Shown here piece after piece: positions 43,957 to 53,290 of a stretch of DNA of 64,000 bases. Numbering within the stretch: position 1 is the stretch's first letter; every line of letters begins with the position of its first letter. This DNA comes from CAINEC01 sp046303115. Lineage in GTDB: Bacteria > Bacteroidota > Bacteroidia > AKYH767-A > OLB10. The notes below the pieces were generated by a model. The model was not told the DNA's origin, made no database searches, and saw only the letters and a program-made list of their open reading frames with translations. The stretch is taken from NCBI GenBank assembly GCA_046303115.1, contig JBKCGZ010000100.1:52770-116769 (forward strand). The letters run 5' to 3'. The position numbers and the translations under genes were made by a program.

Positions 43957-46095
43957 ATGACAAAATCACATCAATTGAAAGCGGCATTTATTGCTTTATT
44001 AGTTATTGTTTCGACTGGAACTTTTGCGCAAAAGAAAAACCTAACGTTGGATGAAGCTGTACTTCAACAACGATCTACACTAGCTCCTAAGCGTCTTTCT
44101 ATGTTGCAATGGGTGGCTACTACAAATTCGTATAGTTATGTTGATGGAGACAAGTTAATTGTTGAAGACATTACATCATCAACAAAAATAGAATACCGTT
44201 TATCTGATATTAACTCGATTCTAAAATCTGATAAGCAAGATACACTTGCACGTTGGACTCCTGTAGTTTGGAAAAACTTAAACTCATTTGAAATACAAAC
44301 TGGAGATAATACCCTAACAATTGATTTATCGAATAAGAAAATTTCCAACATTAAAACAAGTACCCTTACTGAAACAGCGCAATTTCCGGAAGATGGTCCG
44401 CAGGGTGATGTGGCTTATGTAATCGATAACAATATTTATATCGATGGTAAGAAAATCACTACGGATGGCAACTACGGATTAGTGTATGGTAAGAGCGTGC
44501 ACCGCGAAGAATTCGGAATTGAAAAAGGTTTGTTCTGGTCGAATAAAGGAACTCAACTTGCATTTTACAGAATGGATCAAAGCATGGTTGCTGATTATCC
44601 TATTGTCAATTGGAATGATAAACCAGCTTCAGAAAAACTAATCAAATATCCTTTTTCAGGAGCTATTAGTCATGAGGTAACGATTGGTATTTATAATAAA
44701 TCAAATGGTAAAATAAAGTATTTAAAAACAGGATTACCAAAAGATCATTACCTGACAAACATTGCATGGAGTCCGGATGATAAAATGATTTATGTTGCAG
44801 AATTAAATCGTGATCAGAATGAAATGAACCTAAATTGCTACAATGCAACAACTGGTGATTTCATCAAAACACTTTTCACTGAGAAAGATGAAAAATATAC
44901 AGAGCCATTACATCCCGTACAATTTTTACCAACGAATGCGAATCAGTTCATCTGGCAAAGTAGAAGAGATGGATTTAATCACATGTACTTGTATGATACC
45001 GATGGAAAATTAATTCGTCAGTTAACAAAAGGAAACTGGGAAGTAATTGATGTAGCAGGATTCAATAAAAAAGGCGATAAAATTTATTTTACTTCTACTA
45101 TTAACAGTGGTGTTAACAGAGATTTTTGCTCAACAACAATCAGTAGTGGTGAAACAACTCGATTAACAACTGAAGATGGATTTCATGCTACTTTATTTAA
45201 TGCTGAGACAGAAAACTTCATTGATAATTTCAGTTCGTTAAATACACCAAGGATTATAAAAGTTGTTTCATCGCAAGGGAAGGATATCAAAACACTTTTA
45301 ACAGCGGAGAATCCTTTAAAAGATTATGCAATCGGAACAACAAAACTATTTACTTTAAAATCGCAATTAGGTGATGACTTATTTTGTCGTATGGTGTTGC
45401 CTGTCGATTTTGATTCTACAAAAAAATACCCAGTGATTGTTTATGTATATGGCGGTCCGCATGCGCAAATGATAACGAATACATGGCTTGCAGGTGGCGA
45501 CTTATGGTATCAGTACATGGCGGAGAAAGGATATATCGTATTTACATTAGACAATCACGGAAGTGGTAACCGCGGAAAAGCATTTGAGCAAGCAACTTTC
45601 CGTCAGCTAGGAACCATTGAAATGATGGACCAACTAACGGGTGTGGATTACCTAAAATCATTATCCTATGTAGATGCTACTCGCATGGGTGTTCATGGAT
45701 GGAGTTTTGGTGGATTTATGACAACATCATTGATGACAAGAAATCCAGATGTGTTTAAAGTAGGTGTTGCAGGTGGACCAGTAATCGACTGGAGTTATTA
45801 CGAAGTAATGTACACAGAGCGCTACATGGATACACCAGAACAAAATCCCGAAGGATATAAAAACAACAACCTTTTAAATTACGTTGATAAACTTAAAGGG
45901 AAATTAATGTTAATCCATGGTACATCTGACGATGTAGTTGTTTGGCAACATAGTTTAATGTTCGTGAAGAAAGCGGTAAGCAAGAATATTCTTTTAGATT
46001 ATTTCCCTTACCCTGGCCATTTGCACAATGTAACTGGAAAAGACAGAGTGCATTTAATGGGAAAGATTTCGCAATACTTCGAAGAAAATCTTTAA
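43957..46095 (+). CDS. S9 family prolyl peptidase (dipeptidyl peptidase IV type)
   Basis: Periplasmic exopeptidase that removes X-Pro dipeptides. Start at MTKSHQLK, giving a signal peptide ending at FAQ; the longer frame adds nine residues overlapping the promoter. The N-terminal ~460 residues form the DPP IV eight-bladed propeller, including YRLSDINSIL and the substrate-binding YGKSVHREEFGIEKGLFWS. The C-terminal alpha/beta hydrolase has S583 (GWSFGGF), D658 (HGTSDD) and H688 (PYPGHLHN). 712 residues, normal length. Single gene, convergent to pdxA. Confidence 0.95.
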   Translation: MTKSHQLKAAFIALLVIVSTGTFAQKKNLTLDEAVLQQRSTLAPKRLSMLQWVATTNSYSYVDGDKLIVEDITSSTKIEYRLSDINSILKSDKQDTLARWTPVVWKNLNSFEIQTGDNTLTIDLSNKKISNIKTSTLTETAQFPEDGPQGDVAYVIDNNIYIDGKKITTDGNYGLVYGKSVHREEFGIEKGLFWSNKGTQLAFYRMDQSMVADYPIVNWNDKPASEKLIKYPFSGAISHEVTIGIYNKSNGKIKYLKTGLPKDHYLTNIAWSPDDKMIYVAELNRDQNEMNLNCYNATTGDFIKTLFTEKDEKYTEPLHPVQFLPTNANQFIWQSRRDGFNHMYLYDTDGKLIRQLTKGNWEVIDVAGFNKKGDKIYFTSTINSGVNRDFCSTTISSGETTRLTTEDGFHATLFNAETENFIDNFSSLNTPRIIKVVSSQGKDIKTLLTAENPLKDYAIGTTKLFTLKSQLGDDLFCRMVLPVDFDSTKKYPVIVYVYGGPHAQMITNTWLAGGDLWYQYMAEKGYIVFTLDNHGSGNRGKAFEQATFRQLGTIEMMDQLTGVDYLKSLSYVDATRMGVHGWSFGGFMTTSLMTRNPDVFKVGVAGGPVIDWSYYEVMYTERYMDTPEQNPEGYKNNNLLNYVDKLKGKLMLIHGTSDDVVVWQHSLMFVKKAVSKNILLDYFPYPGHLHNVTGKDRVHLMGKISQYFEENL

Positions 46096-46098
46096 GAT

Positions 46099-47163
46099 TT
46101 AACGATCACCACCGTATTTTGTGAATGCTAACGGATTCGCAGTAACGTCATCATATACCTGATGATTATTGTAAATATCGTAAGCAAGGTAAATCGCTTC
46201 GCGCAATGAAGTCTCACTCGCAATTCCTTTACCTGCGATATCGTATCCTGTACCATGATCTGGCGAAGTACGAATAACAGGTAAGCCTGCAGTAAAGTTT
46301 ACGCCCGTTTCAAAAGCCAATGTTTTAAAAGGAATTAACCCTTGATCGTGATACATGGCAAGCACTGCATCAAACTTTTTATACTGACCGCTACCAAATA
46401 AACCATCAGCAGAATATGGTCCGTAAACCACGGCAGATTTATCATTGAAAGCTTTTACAGCTGGCGCAATGATATCCATATCTTCACTTCCAATCACACC
46501 ATTATCTCCAGCATGAGGATTCAATCCTAATACAGCTATTTTGGGTTTACGAATATTAAAATCACGCTTAAGCGATTGCACCATTATATTCAGTTTATTC
46601 TGAATGTTCTCTTTCGTTATTAATGAAGCTACTTTAGTTACAGGTACATGTCCTGTGACTAATGCCACACGTAAATCACCCGACACTAAAAACATCAATG
46701 GTGATGAATTAGGAAATGTTTTCCCTAAAAACTCTGTATGTCCGGTGAAGCCACTACCTGCCGGTTGAGCAGTATGTTTATCAAGCGGAGCAGTTACAAT
46801 TGCATGTAATTTTCCCGCGGCTAAATCAGCAGTTGCAGCTTGTAATGCTTTATAACTATAAACACCAGTTTCTGATGAAGGAGTGCCGATTTCAATTTTC
46901 AATTCTTCTTCCCAGCAATTAATTACGTTAATCTTTCTCGGAATAACTTCATTAATACTTTTAACAGTATTGTAATTAAACTCCTGAATATTTAAAACCT
47001 TACGATGATGAGAAATCACCTTCGATGAACCATATATGACAGGCGTAATTGTTTGAAACAATCGATTATCTGAAAGTGCTTTCATAACCACTTCAGGCCC
47101 TACTCCATTCACATCTCCGAGCGTTATTCCAATGCGCACTTTACCTTCACCATCATGACTCAT
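46099..47163 (-). CDS. pdxA: 4-hydroxythreonine-4-phosphate dehydrogenase
   Basis: Oxidises 4-phosphohydroxythreonine in the DXP-dependent pyridoxal phosphate pathway. Family blocks: ITLGDVNGVGPEV at the start, TAPLDKHT, GHTEFLG, GLNPHAGDNG, the metal histidine in AMYHDQGLIPFK and the C-terminal SPDHGTGYDIAGKG. 354 residues, full length. It lies 16 bp after the M17 aminopeptidase gene and is probably co-transcribed with it. Confidence 0.96.
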   Translation of the reverse strand: MSHDGEGKVRIGITLGDVNGVGPEVVMKALSDNRLFQTITPVIYGSSKVISHHRKVLNIQEFNYNTVKSINEVIPRKINVINCWEEELKIEIGTPSSETGVYSYKALQAATADLAAGKLHAIVTAPLDKHTAQPAGSGFTGHTEFLGKTFPNSSPLMFLVSGDLRVALVTGHVPVTKVASLITKENIQNKLNIMVQSLKRDFNIRKPKIAVLGLNPHAGDNGVIGSEDMDIIAPAVKAFNDKSAVVYGPYSADGLFGSGQYKKFDAVLAMYHDQGLIPFKTLAFETGVNFTAGLPVIRTSPDHGTGYDIAGKGIASETSLREAIYLAYDIYNNHQVYDDVTANPLAFTKYGGDR

Positions 47164-47179
47164 AAAAATATATTTTAAA

Positions 47180-48619
47180 TTATTTAACTCTATTCTTTAT
47201 AAACTCAACTATTAATCGAACTCCTGACCCTGTACCATTTCTACCTCTGTAGCTATCCGTACCTTTAACAAATGCAGGTGCTGCAATATCAAAATGCATG
47301 TAAGGATAATCTGTAAACTTCAATAAAAATCTACCAGCTGTAATTGCTCCTGCTGTTGGTCCACCAATATTTTTCATATCAGCTATATCGGACTTCAACA
47401 ACTCATCATACTCTTCCCACATTGGAAATTCTGCTAAACGCTCATAAACATTGTTACCAGCAATTTCTAATTCTGCACGTGTAGCATCATCAACTTTCCC
47501 CATTGATACAATTCCGTATTGACCAATTGCTGCTGCTGCTGCTCCTGTTAACGTCGAAAATTCTAATACTAATTCAGGCTTCAAGCTCTTCGCATGATGC
47601 AATGCATCAGCTAAAATCAAACGACCTTCTGCATCTGTGTTTAACACCTCCACTGTTTTACCACTCATCATCGTGATTACGTCGCCAGGAACATATGCAT
47701 TTCCATCAGGACGATTATCAGTTGCAGGAACTAAAGCAATAACATGCACTGGCAATTTTGCTTTCGCGATAGCATACATAGCACCACCAACTGCTGCACC
47801 ACCAGCCATATCACACTTCATCGAATCCATCGAATTCGGCGTTGGCTTCAAACTCATACCACCTGTATCATAAACAACTCCTTTGCCTACTAAAACATAT
47901 GGTTTTTTATTCACTGCATTTGCAGGCTTGTATTCCATTATGGTAAAAGTTGGAGGATCAATACTACCAAGATTTACAGATAGCAATCCACCCATTTTCA
48001 TCTTCGTGATTTCCTCTTTATCAAGAACGGTAACAGAAAAACCAGCTTCCTTACCCATTTTCATGAATTGATTTCCTAATTCAACAGCCGTTAAAAAATT
48101 AGGGGGCTCGTTAACCAGATCTCTCGACTTATAAACCGCAGTACAAACAGCTTTTAAATAATCGATTTCTGATTTTGTTATTGCCTTGTGGTGAATACCA
48201 ATTGTCTTCAACGAATTCTTTTCAGAAGCCGATTTCGTTTTATACTTTAAAAACTGATAGTTGGAAAGCGCTAAACCTTCTGCAAAAGCTAACACAACTT
48301 CGTTATTTAAGCTGGAAGAGATAGTCACATGACTTGCTTTAGCTGAATTAACGCGTCCGCAGAGTGTAGCTCCCGCCTTACGACTCGCTTCCATATTCAC
48401 ATAATCCGTAGCATCAGCATTCGTTAAAACCTGAACTATTGCTAATCGCTTGTATTGGTTAATCACGATTTGCTTTTTCTTGTCTTTCATTTCCTTTCGG
48501 ATATAAGACATTTCTTCTTTAGAAAACTGATCGTTAGGGATTTCCTTTTCAGTTGAAACAAGTGCGATTAAATGTTCTGCTTTACGCGCAGTGTTTTGTT
48601 GTGCTATGGTAATATGCAT
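47180..48619 (-). CDS. M17 family leucyl aminopeptidase
   Basis: Cytosolic dizinc aminopeptidase, 479 residues from MHITIAQQNT; the frame extends 12 codons further but the shorter start fits the family. Catalytic blocks: GKGVVYDTGGMSLKP (Lys and Asp ligands; D-T-G-G replaces the common D-S-G-G), CDMAGGAAVGGAM and NTDAEGRLILADAL. The C-terminal two thirds are the catalytic domain, the first ~170 residues the M17 N-terminal domain. Upstream of pdxA by 16 bp. Confidence 0.94.
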   Translation of the reverse strand: MHITIAQQNTARKAEHLIALVSTEKEIPNDQFSKEEMSYIRKEMKDKKKQIVINQYKRLAIVQVLTNADATDYVNMEASRKAGATLCGRVNSAKASHVTISSSLNNEVVLAFAEGLALSNYQFLKYKTKSASEKNSLKTIGIHHKAITKSEIDYLKAVCTAVYKSRDLVNEPPNFLTAVELGNQFMKMGKEAGFSVTVLDKEEITKMKMGGLLSVNLGSIDPPTFTIMEYKPANAVNKKPYVLVGKGVVYDTGGMSLKPTPNSMDSMKCDMAGGAAVGGAMYAIAKAKLPVHVIALVPATDNRPDGNAYVPGDVITMMSGKTVEVLNTDAEGRLILADALHHAKSLKPELVLEFSTLTGAAAAAIGQYGIVSMGKVDDATRAELEIAGNNVYERLAEFPMWEEYDELLKSDIADMKNIGGPTAGAITAGRFLLKFTDYPYMHFDIAAPAFVKGTDSYRGRNGTGSGVRLIVEFIKNRVK

Positions 48620-48740
48620 AAGATAGTATAACTTTGAGCGGTTGAAATTAAACAATGTGAATGTGAAACCAAAAGGATATAAGCATTGTTTAGTTTTTAT
48701 TTTAAAGAATGATTGTTAATTAATAACCGATTGCGAAGAG

Positions 48741-49865
48741 ATGAACAGTGACTTATTGCTAAAACGCGCCTTAAACTTCGAATTTCTGTCTGTAGAAGAG
48801 GGAAAGTTCTTATTTGAAACAGTTCCCACTGCCGAATTGATGTATGTGGCGAATGAACTTCGAAAAATACAGAAGCCCGATGGCAAAGTAACCTGGATCA
48901 TTGACCGTAATCTAAATACCACGAATGTTTGCCTCGCAAACTGCAAGTTTTGTAATTTTTATCGTATTCCGGGACATGCTGAATCATACATTACCACGCT
49001 TGAGCAATACAAAGAAAAAATTGAAGAAACCTTCCGTTATGGAGGCGAGCAATTATTGCTTCAGGGAGGGCACCATCCTGATTTAGGATTGGCTTATTAT
49101 TCTCAGCTATTTCGCGATTTAAAAAAGATGTTCCCTACAGTGAAACTACATTCACTAGGTCCGCCAGAAATTGCGCATATTGCTAAGTTGGAAGGGGAAT
49201 CACATACTTACGTTTTACAAACATTGATGGAAGCGGGATTAGACTCTCTTCCAGGACCAGGAGCAGAAATTTTAAATGACCGTGTTCGAAGAATTATTTC
49301 GAAAGGAAAATGTTCAGGACGTGAATGGCTGGATGTGATGCGTGCTGCGCATCAATTAGGATTAACAACCTCGGCAACGATGATGTTTGGTCACGTAGAA
49401 ACAATTGAAGAGCGCTTTGAACACCTTGCTTTACTTCGTCAGGTGCAATCTGAAAAACCTGAATTTGCTAAAGGATTTATTGCATTTATTCCATGGCCTT
49501 TTCAAGATGAAGGAACGTTGTTGAAGAAAGTGAGAGGAGTTAGAAATGAGGTGACGGGCGATGAATACATTCGTATGATTGCGATGAGTCGCATTATGTT
49601 GCCAAACATTAAAAATATTCAGGCTTCGTGGTTGACGGTTGGGAAAGCTGTTGCGCAGGTATGTTTACATGCAGGTGCTAATGATTTTGGATCTATCATG
49701 ATTGAAGAAAATGTGGTTTCTGCTGCAGGTGCTCCGCATCGATTTACATCCAACGGAATTCAGGAAGCAATTCGCGAAGCAGGATTTGAACCGCAATTAC
49801 GTAATCAGCAGTACGAATACAGAGAAATTCCAGCTACTATTGAACAACAAGTGATAAATTACTAA
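48741..49865 (+). CDS. mqnC: Cyclic dehypoxanthinyl futalosine synthase MqnC
   Basis: Radical SAM enzyme closing the ring of dehypoxanthine futalosine in the futalosine route to menaquinone. Cluster cysteines C64-x3-C68-x2-C71 in CLANCKFCNFYR. The MqnC-specific blocks GGEQLLLQGGHHPDLGL, LPGPGAEILNDRVRR (usual form LPGGGAEIL), TSATMMFGHVET and FIPWPFQ distinguish it from MqnE and CofH. 374 residues. It implies that the cell makes menaquinone by this route. It is followed after 27 bp by a secreted protein gene. Confidence 0.93.
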   Translation: MNSDLLLKRALNFEFLSVEEGKFLFETVPTAELMYVANELRKIQKPDGKVTWIIDRNLNTTNVCLANCKFCNFYRIPGHAESYITTLEQYKEKIEETFRYGGEQLLLQGGHHPDLGLAYYSQLFRDLKKMFPTVKLHSLGPPEIAHIAKLEGESHTYVLQTLMEAGLDSLPGPGAEILNDRVRRIISKGKCSGREWLDVMRAAHQLGLTTSATMMFGHVETIEERFEHLALLRQVQSEKPEFAKGFIAFIPWPFQDEGTLLKKVRGVRNEVTGDEYIRMIAMSRIMLPNIKNIQASWLTVGKAVAQVCLHAGANDFGSIMIEENVVSAAGAPHRFTSNGIQEAIREAGFEPQLRNQQYEYREIPATIEQQVINY

Positions 49866-49892
49866 TTTAGTCATAACAAAACACCTTTACTT

Positions 49893-52478
49893 GTGCGTCT
49901 ACTAAAGCTCTTTTTCATTGTTTCCTTCTGTTTGATTTCATCGATGCTTTATGCAACGCATAATCGTGCAGGTGAAATTACTTATCGCAAAATTTCCAAT
50001 TTATTTTACGAAGTAAAAATTGTTACTTATACGAAGTCATCGAGTCCTGCCGACCGACCTGAATTAGAATTCTGGTGGGGCGATGGCACAAGAGATACAA
50101 TTCCTCGTCAGAGTATTACTCCCAATGTTGGTCCTGACATTCAGAAAAATATTTATGTAGGTACGCATACTTATCCTGGAAGTGGAAGTTATACGATGTA
50201 TTTTTTAGATGAAAACAGAAATGCCGATGTAGTCAATATGCCCGGCTCTGTGAACATTGCGTTTTACGTTGAAACAAAGTTGGTCATCTCTCCGGCAATT
50301 TTAAATAATAGTTCTCCGAATTTATTACAACCTCCCATTGATAATGGAGCTGTTGGACAAATATTCCTTCATAATCCGAATGCATTTGATCCCGATGGCG
50401 ATAGTTTGTCGTATGAGTTAGTGAAATGTAAAGGATTGGGAGGACAAGTAATTCCAACATTCTCTTATCCTGCCGCCAACAACTCATTTACTTTAGACAG
50501 TATTACAGGCGATTTAATTTGGGATAGTCCTATTTTAATTGGAGAATACAACGTAGCGATGATTATTCGTGAGTGGAGAAACTTACCTGGCATTGGAACA
50601 TTTAATATTGGATATGTGACGCGCGATATGCAAATCACGATTTATCCTCCAGTGAATCAACCTCCAATTATTACGGCCATTAACGATACATGTGTTGAAG
50701 CGGGGACTGTATTAAACTTCACCGTTAATGTTGGTGAACCTAATAACGAATTAATCACATTAACTGCATCAGGAGGACCGTTTGTTACTGCCAACAATCC
50801 CGCAACATTTACTTCAACACCTGCTATTGGAATCAATAACGGAATTTTTAATTGGAACACTGACTGCTCGCATGTTCGCAAGTCGAAATACACGGTGGTG
50901 TTTAAAGCAATTGATAACAATACGAATGTACAATTGGTGGATCTAGAAACGATGTCGATTACCGTTGTTGGGCCATCACCTAAAAACCCATATGCCACAC
51001 CGTTAGGAAATAGTTTAGTGTTAAATTGGGATACCAGTTTATGTGGGCAGGCTATAGGATACAAAGTTTATCGTCGACAGGGGTCTTACGGATTTACTCC
51101 TTCGCAGTGTGAAACAGGAGTTCCTTCTTACACTGGCTATAGTTTTATTGGACAAACAAACGGATTTTACAATACCACATTTACAGACGATAATAACGGA
51201 GTTGGCTTAGCGCCTGCCGTGCAATATTGCTATATGGTAATTGCGATTTATCCTGATGGCGCCGAAAGCTACGCTTCAATTGAATTCTGCGGAACGCTCA
51301 TCAGAGATTTACCGATTATTACTAACGTTGATGTCAATACGACATCCAACAACAACGGAGAAATATACGTGGCTTGGGGCAAACCAACCAATCTTGATTT
51401 CACGCAAACTCCTGGTCCTTTCAAATACGTATTACAACGCAAATCAGGAAGTGGATCATTTACTGATGTAGTCACGAAAACTGATTTGAACGATACTACT
51501 TATACAGATTTAGGATTAAACACGGAAGATTCTTCGTATACGTATCGCATAGCATTTTCCAACGAAACACCAGGCAATTCGTTCTTGATTGGAAATACAC
51601 AACAAGCAACAAGTATGTATTTGCGTGTAACTCCATCCGACGAACAAAACACACTTATCTGGAGCGTGAATGTGCCTTGGAATAATTCTTCGTATGAAAT
51701 TTACAGAGAAGTTAGTCCTGGAATTTTTAATTTGATTGGCAACAGTACTACAAACACTTATACGGATGATAGTTTGACCAATGGAGTTGAATATTGTTAT
51801 TATGTAAAATCATATGGCAGTTATTTAGACACTGGCTTGATTAATCCGATTATCAATAAATCACAAATCGGATGTGCAACACCGTTAGACAATGTTGCTC
51901 CTTGCGCACCGAGTATTACGATTAATGGAAATTGTTTAAACTTAACGGATACTATTAATTGGTCGACTGATTTAACTTGCGGAAGCGATATTGAAAAAGT
52001 GAATTTATATTTCAAAGGAGCGATGCAAAATACTTATGCATTAATTGCTACTGAAACCGGATTGAATGGCAGTTACATTTACAACAACCCTATTTCTATT
52101 GCTGGGTGTTATTATCTAACAGCTATTGATACAACCGGTAATATCAGTTTAAGTTCGGATACGTTGTGCATTGATCCTTGTCCTACATATGAATTGCCGA
52201 ATGTTTTCACTCCGAATGCTGATAATATAAACGATCTCTATCATCCTATTCTTCCTTACCGCGATGTGCAAGACATTACCTTTAAAGTATACAATCGCTG
52301 GGGTGCATTAATGTTTGAAACTACAGATATTGATATTAACTGGAATGGTAAGAAAAACAACAATGGCGAAGAAGCTCCTGCGGGCGTTTACTTCTTCATC
52401 TGCACTGTTTATGAAATATCTGCTACTGGAGAATTACTTCCAAGAAATATCAACGGAACAATAGAATTAATTCGATAA
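49893..52478 (+). CDS. Secreted Ig/FN3-type protein with T9SS type B sorting domain
   Basis: 861 residues; a GTG start is used because the signal peptide (RLLKLFFIVSFCLISSMLYA) begins immediately after it. The mature N-terminus ATHNRAGEITYRKI is a recurrent opening in Bacteroidota surface proteins. Cadherin/Ig-like units follow (AFDPDGDSLSYELVKCKG), and then fibronectin-III-like segments at about residues 355-690. The last ~90 residues (LPNVFTPNADNINDLYHPIL, VYNRWGALMFETTD, PAGVYFFICTVYE) are the gliding-associated type B domain. No PorP gene is adjacent, unlike the SprB-repeat protein. Likely cell-surface adhesin; no enzyme domain seen. Confidence 0.87.
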   Translation: MRLLKLFFIVSFCLISSMLYATHNRAGEITYRKISNLFYEVKIVTYTKSSSPADRPELEFWWGDGTRDTIPRQSITPNVGPDIQKNIYVGTHTYPGSGSYTMYFLDENRNADVVNMPGSVNIAFYVETKLVISPAILNNSSPNLLQPPIDNGAVGQIFLHNPNAFDPDGDSLSYELVKCKGLGGQVIPTFSYPAANNSFTLDSITGDLIWDSPILIGEYNVAMIIREWRNLPGIGTFNIGYVTRDMQITIYPPVNQPPIITAINDTCVEAGTVLNFTVNVGEPNNELITLTASGGPFVTANNPATFTSTPAIGINNGIFNWNTDCSHVRKSKYTVVFKAIDNNTNVQLVDLETMSITVVGPSPKNPYATPLGNSLVLNWDTSLCGQAIGYKVYRRQGSYGFTPSQCETGVPSYTGYSFIGQTNGFYNTTFTDDNNGVGLAPAVQYCYMVIAIYPDGAESYASIEFCGTLIRDLPIITNVDVNTTSNNNGEIYVAWGKPTNLDFTQTPGPFKYVLQRKSGSGSFTDVVTKTDLNDTTYTDLGLNTEDSSYTYRIAFSNETPGNSFLIGNTQQATSMYLRVTPSDEQNTLIWSVNVPWNNSSYEIYREVSPGIFNLIGNSTTNTYTDDSLTNGVEYCYYVKSYGSYLDTGLINPIINKSQIGCATPLDNVAPCAPSITINGNCLNLTDTINWSTDLTCGSDIEKVNLYFKGAMQNTYALIATETGLNGSYIYNNPISIAGCYYLTAIDTTGNISLSSDTLCIDPCPTYELPNVFTPNADNINDLYHPILPYRDVQDITFKVYNRWGALMFETTDIDINWNGKKNNNGEEAPAGVYFFICTVYEISATGELLPRNINGTIELIR

Positions 52479-52480
52479 AA

Positions 52481-53206
52481 ATGATTTTAGGAATTATTCC
52501 AGCACGTTACGCATCGACTCGGTTTCCGGGCAAACCATTAGTTAATATTGATGGCAAACCAATGATTCAACGCGTTTATGAGCAAGCCTTAAAAGCCGAT
52601 TTAGATGATGTTGTAATCGCTACTGACGATAATCGTATAGCCAAGGCCGTTAGAGACTTTGGAGGACATGTTGTTTTAACTTCTGAAAATCATCCGAGTG
52701 GAACTGATCGTTGTGCAGAAGCATTACAATTATTTAAAGGAGATTGGACCGCAGTTGTAAATATTCAAGGTGATGAGCCATACATACAACCAAGTCAGAT
52801 TAACGCGATAGCATCACTTTTGAAAAACGGAGCACCCATCGCAACGCTGTTTAAAAAAATTGATTCGATAGAAGAGCTTACCAATATCAACTCGCCAAAA
52901 GTTGTTTTAGGAAATACTGGCAATGCATTATATTTTAGTCGACAGCCAATACCATTTCAAAAAGGCATTGACATAAACGATTGGCTGAACCATGGCACTT
53001 ACTACAAGCATATCGGAATTTATGGATACCAGTCGGCTATTCTTCCTGAGCTCACGCAACTAAAACAAGGTGTTTTAGAGATGGCAGAATCGTTAGAACA
53101 GCTACGTTGGTTAGAGAATGGGTACATCATCAGAACGGCTGAAACGACCGAAAATACGGTGGCAATTGATACTCCTGAGGACTTATCACGACTTAAAAGC
53201 CTTTAA
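52481..53206 (+). CDS. kdsB: 3-deoxy-manno-octulosonate cytidylyltransferase
   Basis: Activates KDO with CTP for the inner core of lipopolysaccharide. N-terminal nucleotide-binding loop IPARYASTRFPGKPL, then VIATDDNRI, SGTDRCAEA, NIQGDEPYI and the C-terminal IDTPEDL. 241 residues, normal. It begins 2 bp after the stop of the secreted type B protein gene, so it is probably on the same transcript, a combination that looks incidental. Confidence 0.96.
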   Translation: MILGIIPARYASTRFPGKPLVNIDGKPMIQRVYEQALKADLDDVVIATDDNRIAKAVRDFGGHVVLTSENHPSGTDRCAEALQLFKGDWTAVVNIQGDEPYIQPSQINAIASLLKNGAPIATLFKKIDSIEELTNINSPKVVLGNTGNALYFSRQPIPFQKGIDINDWLNHGTYYKHIGIYGYQSAILPELTQLKQGVLEMAESLEQLRWLENGYIIRTAETTENTVAIDTPEDLSRLKSL

Positions 53207-53242
53207 TTACTAGTTATTTACAAGTTTGATTGTTAATAACCC

Positions 53243-53272
53243 TTGTTGGTAGGGAACTTTCTGCTATCTTCG
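53243..53272 (+). promoter_or_regulatory. Promoter of the HU-CCDC81/SPOR gene
   Basis: TTG at 53243-53245, 19 bp, then TATCTTCG at 53265-53272 (one base off TAnnTTTG). The preferred ATG follows 18 nt later at 53291, which excludes the longer frame from 53243. Confidence 0.55.
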
Positions 53273-53290
53273 TATTTCAATATTTACCCC

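Noticed and set aside
53243..53290. Longer start of the HU-CCDC81/SPOR protein from a TTG
   Set aside because: The TTG at 53243 is better explained as the -33 element of the promoter; the family start MVRPDQYI is at 53291.
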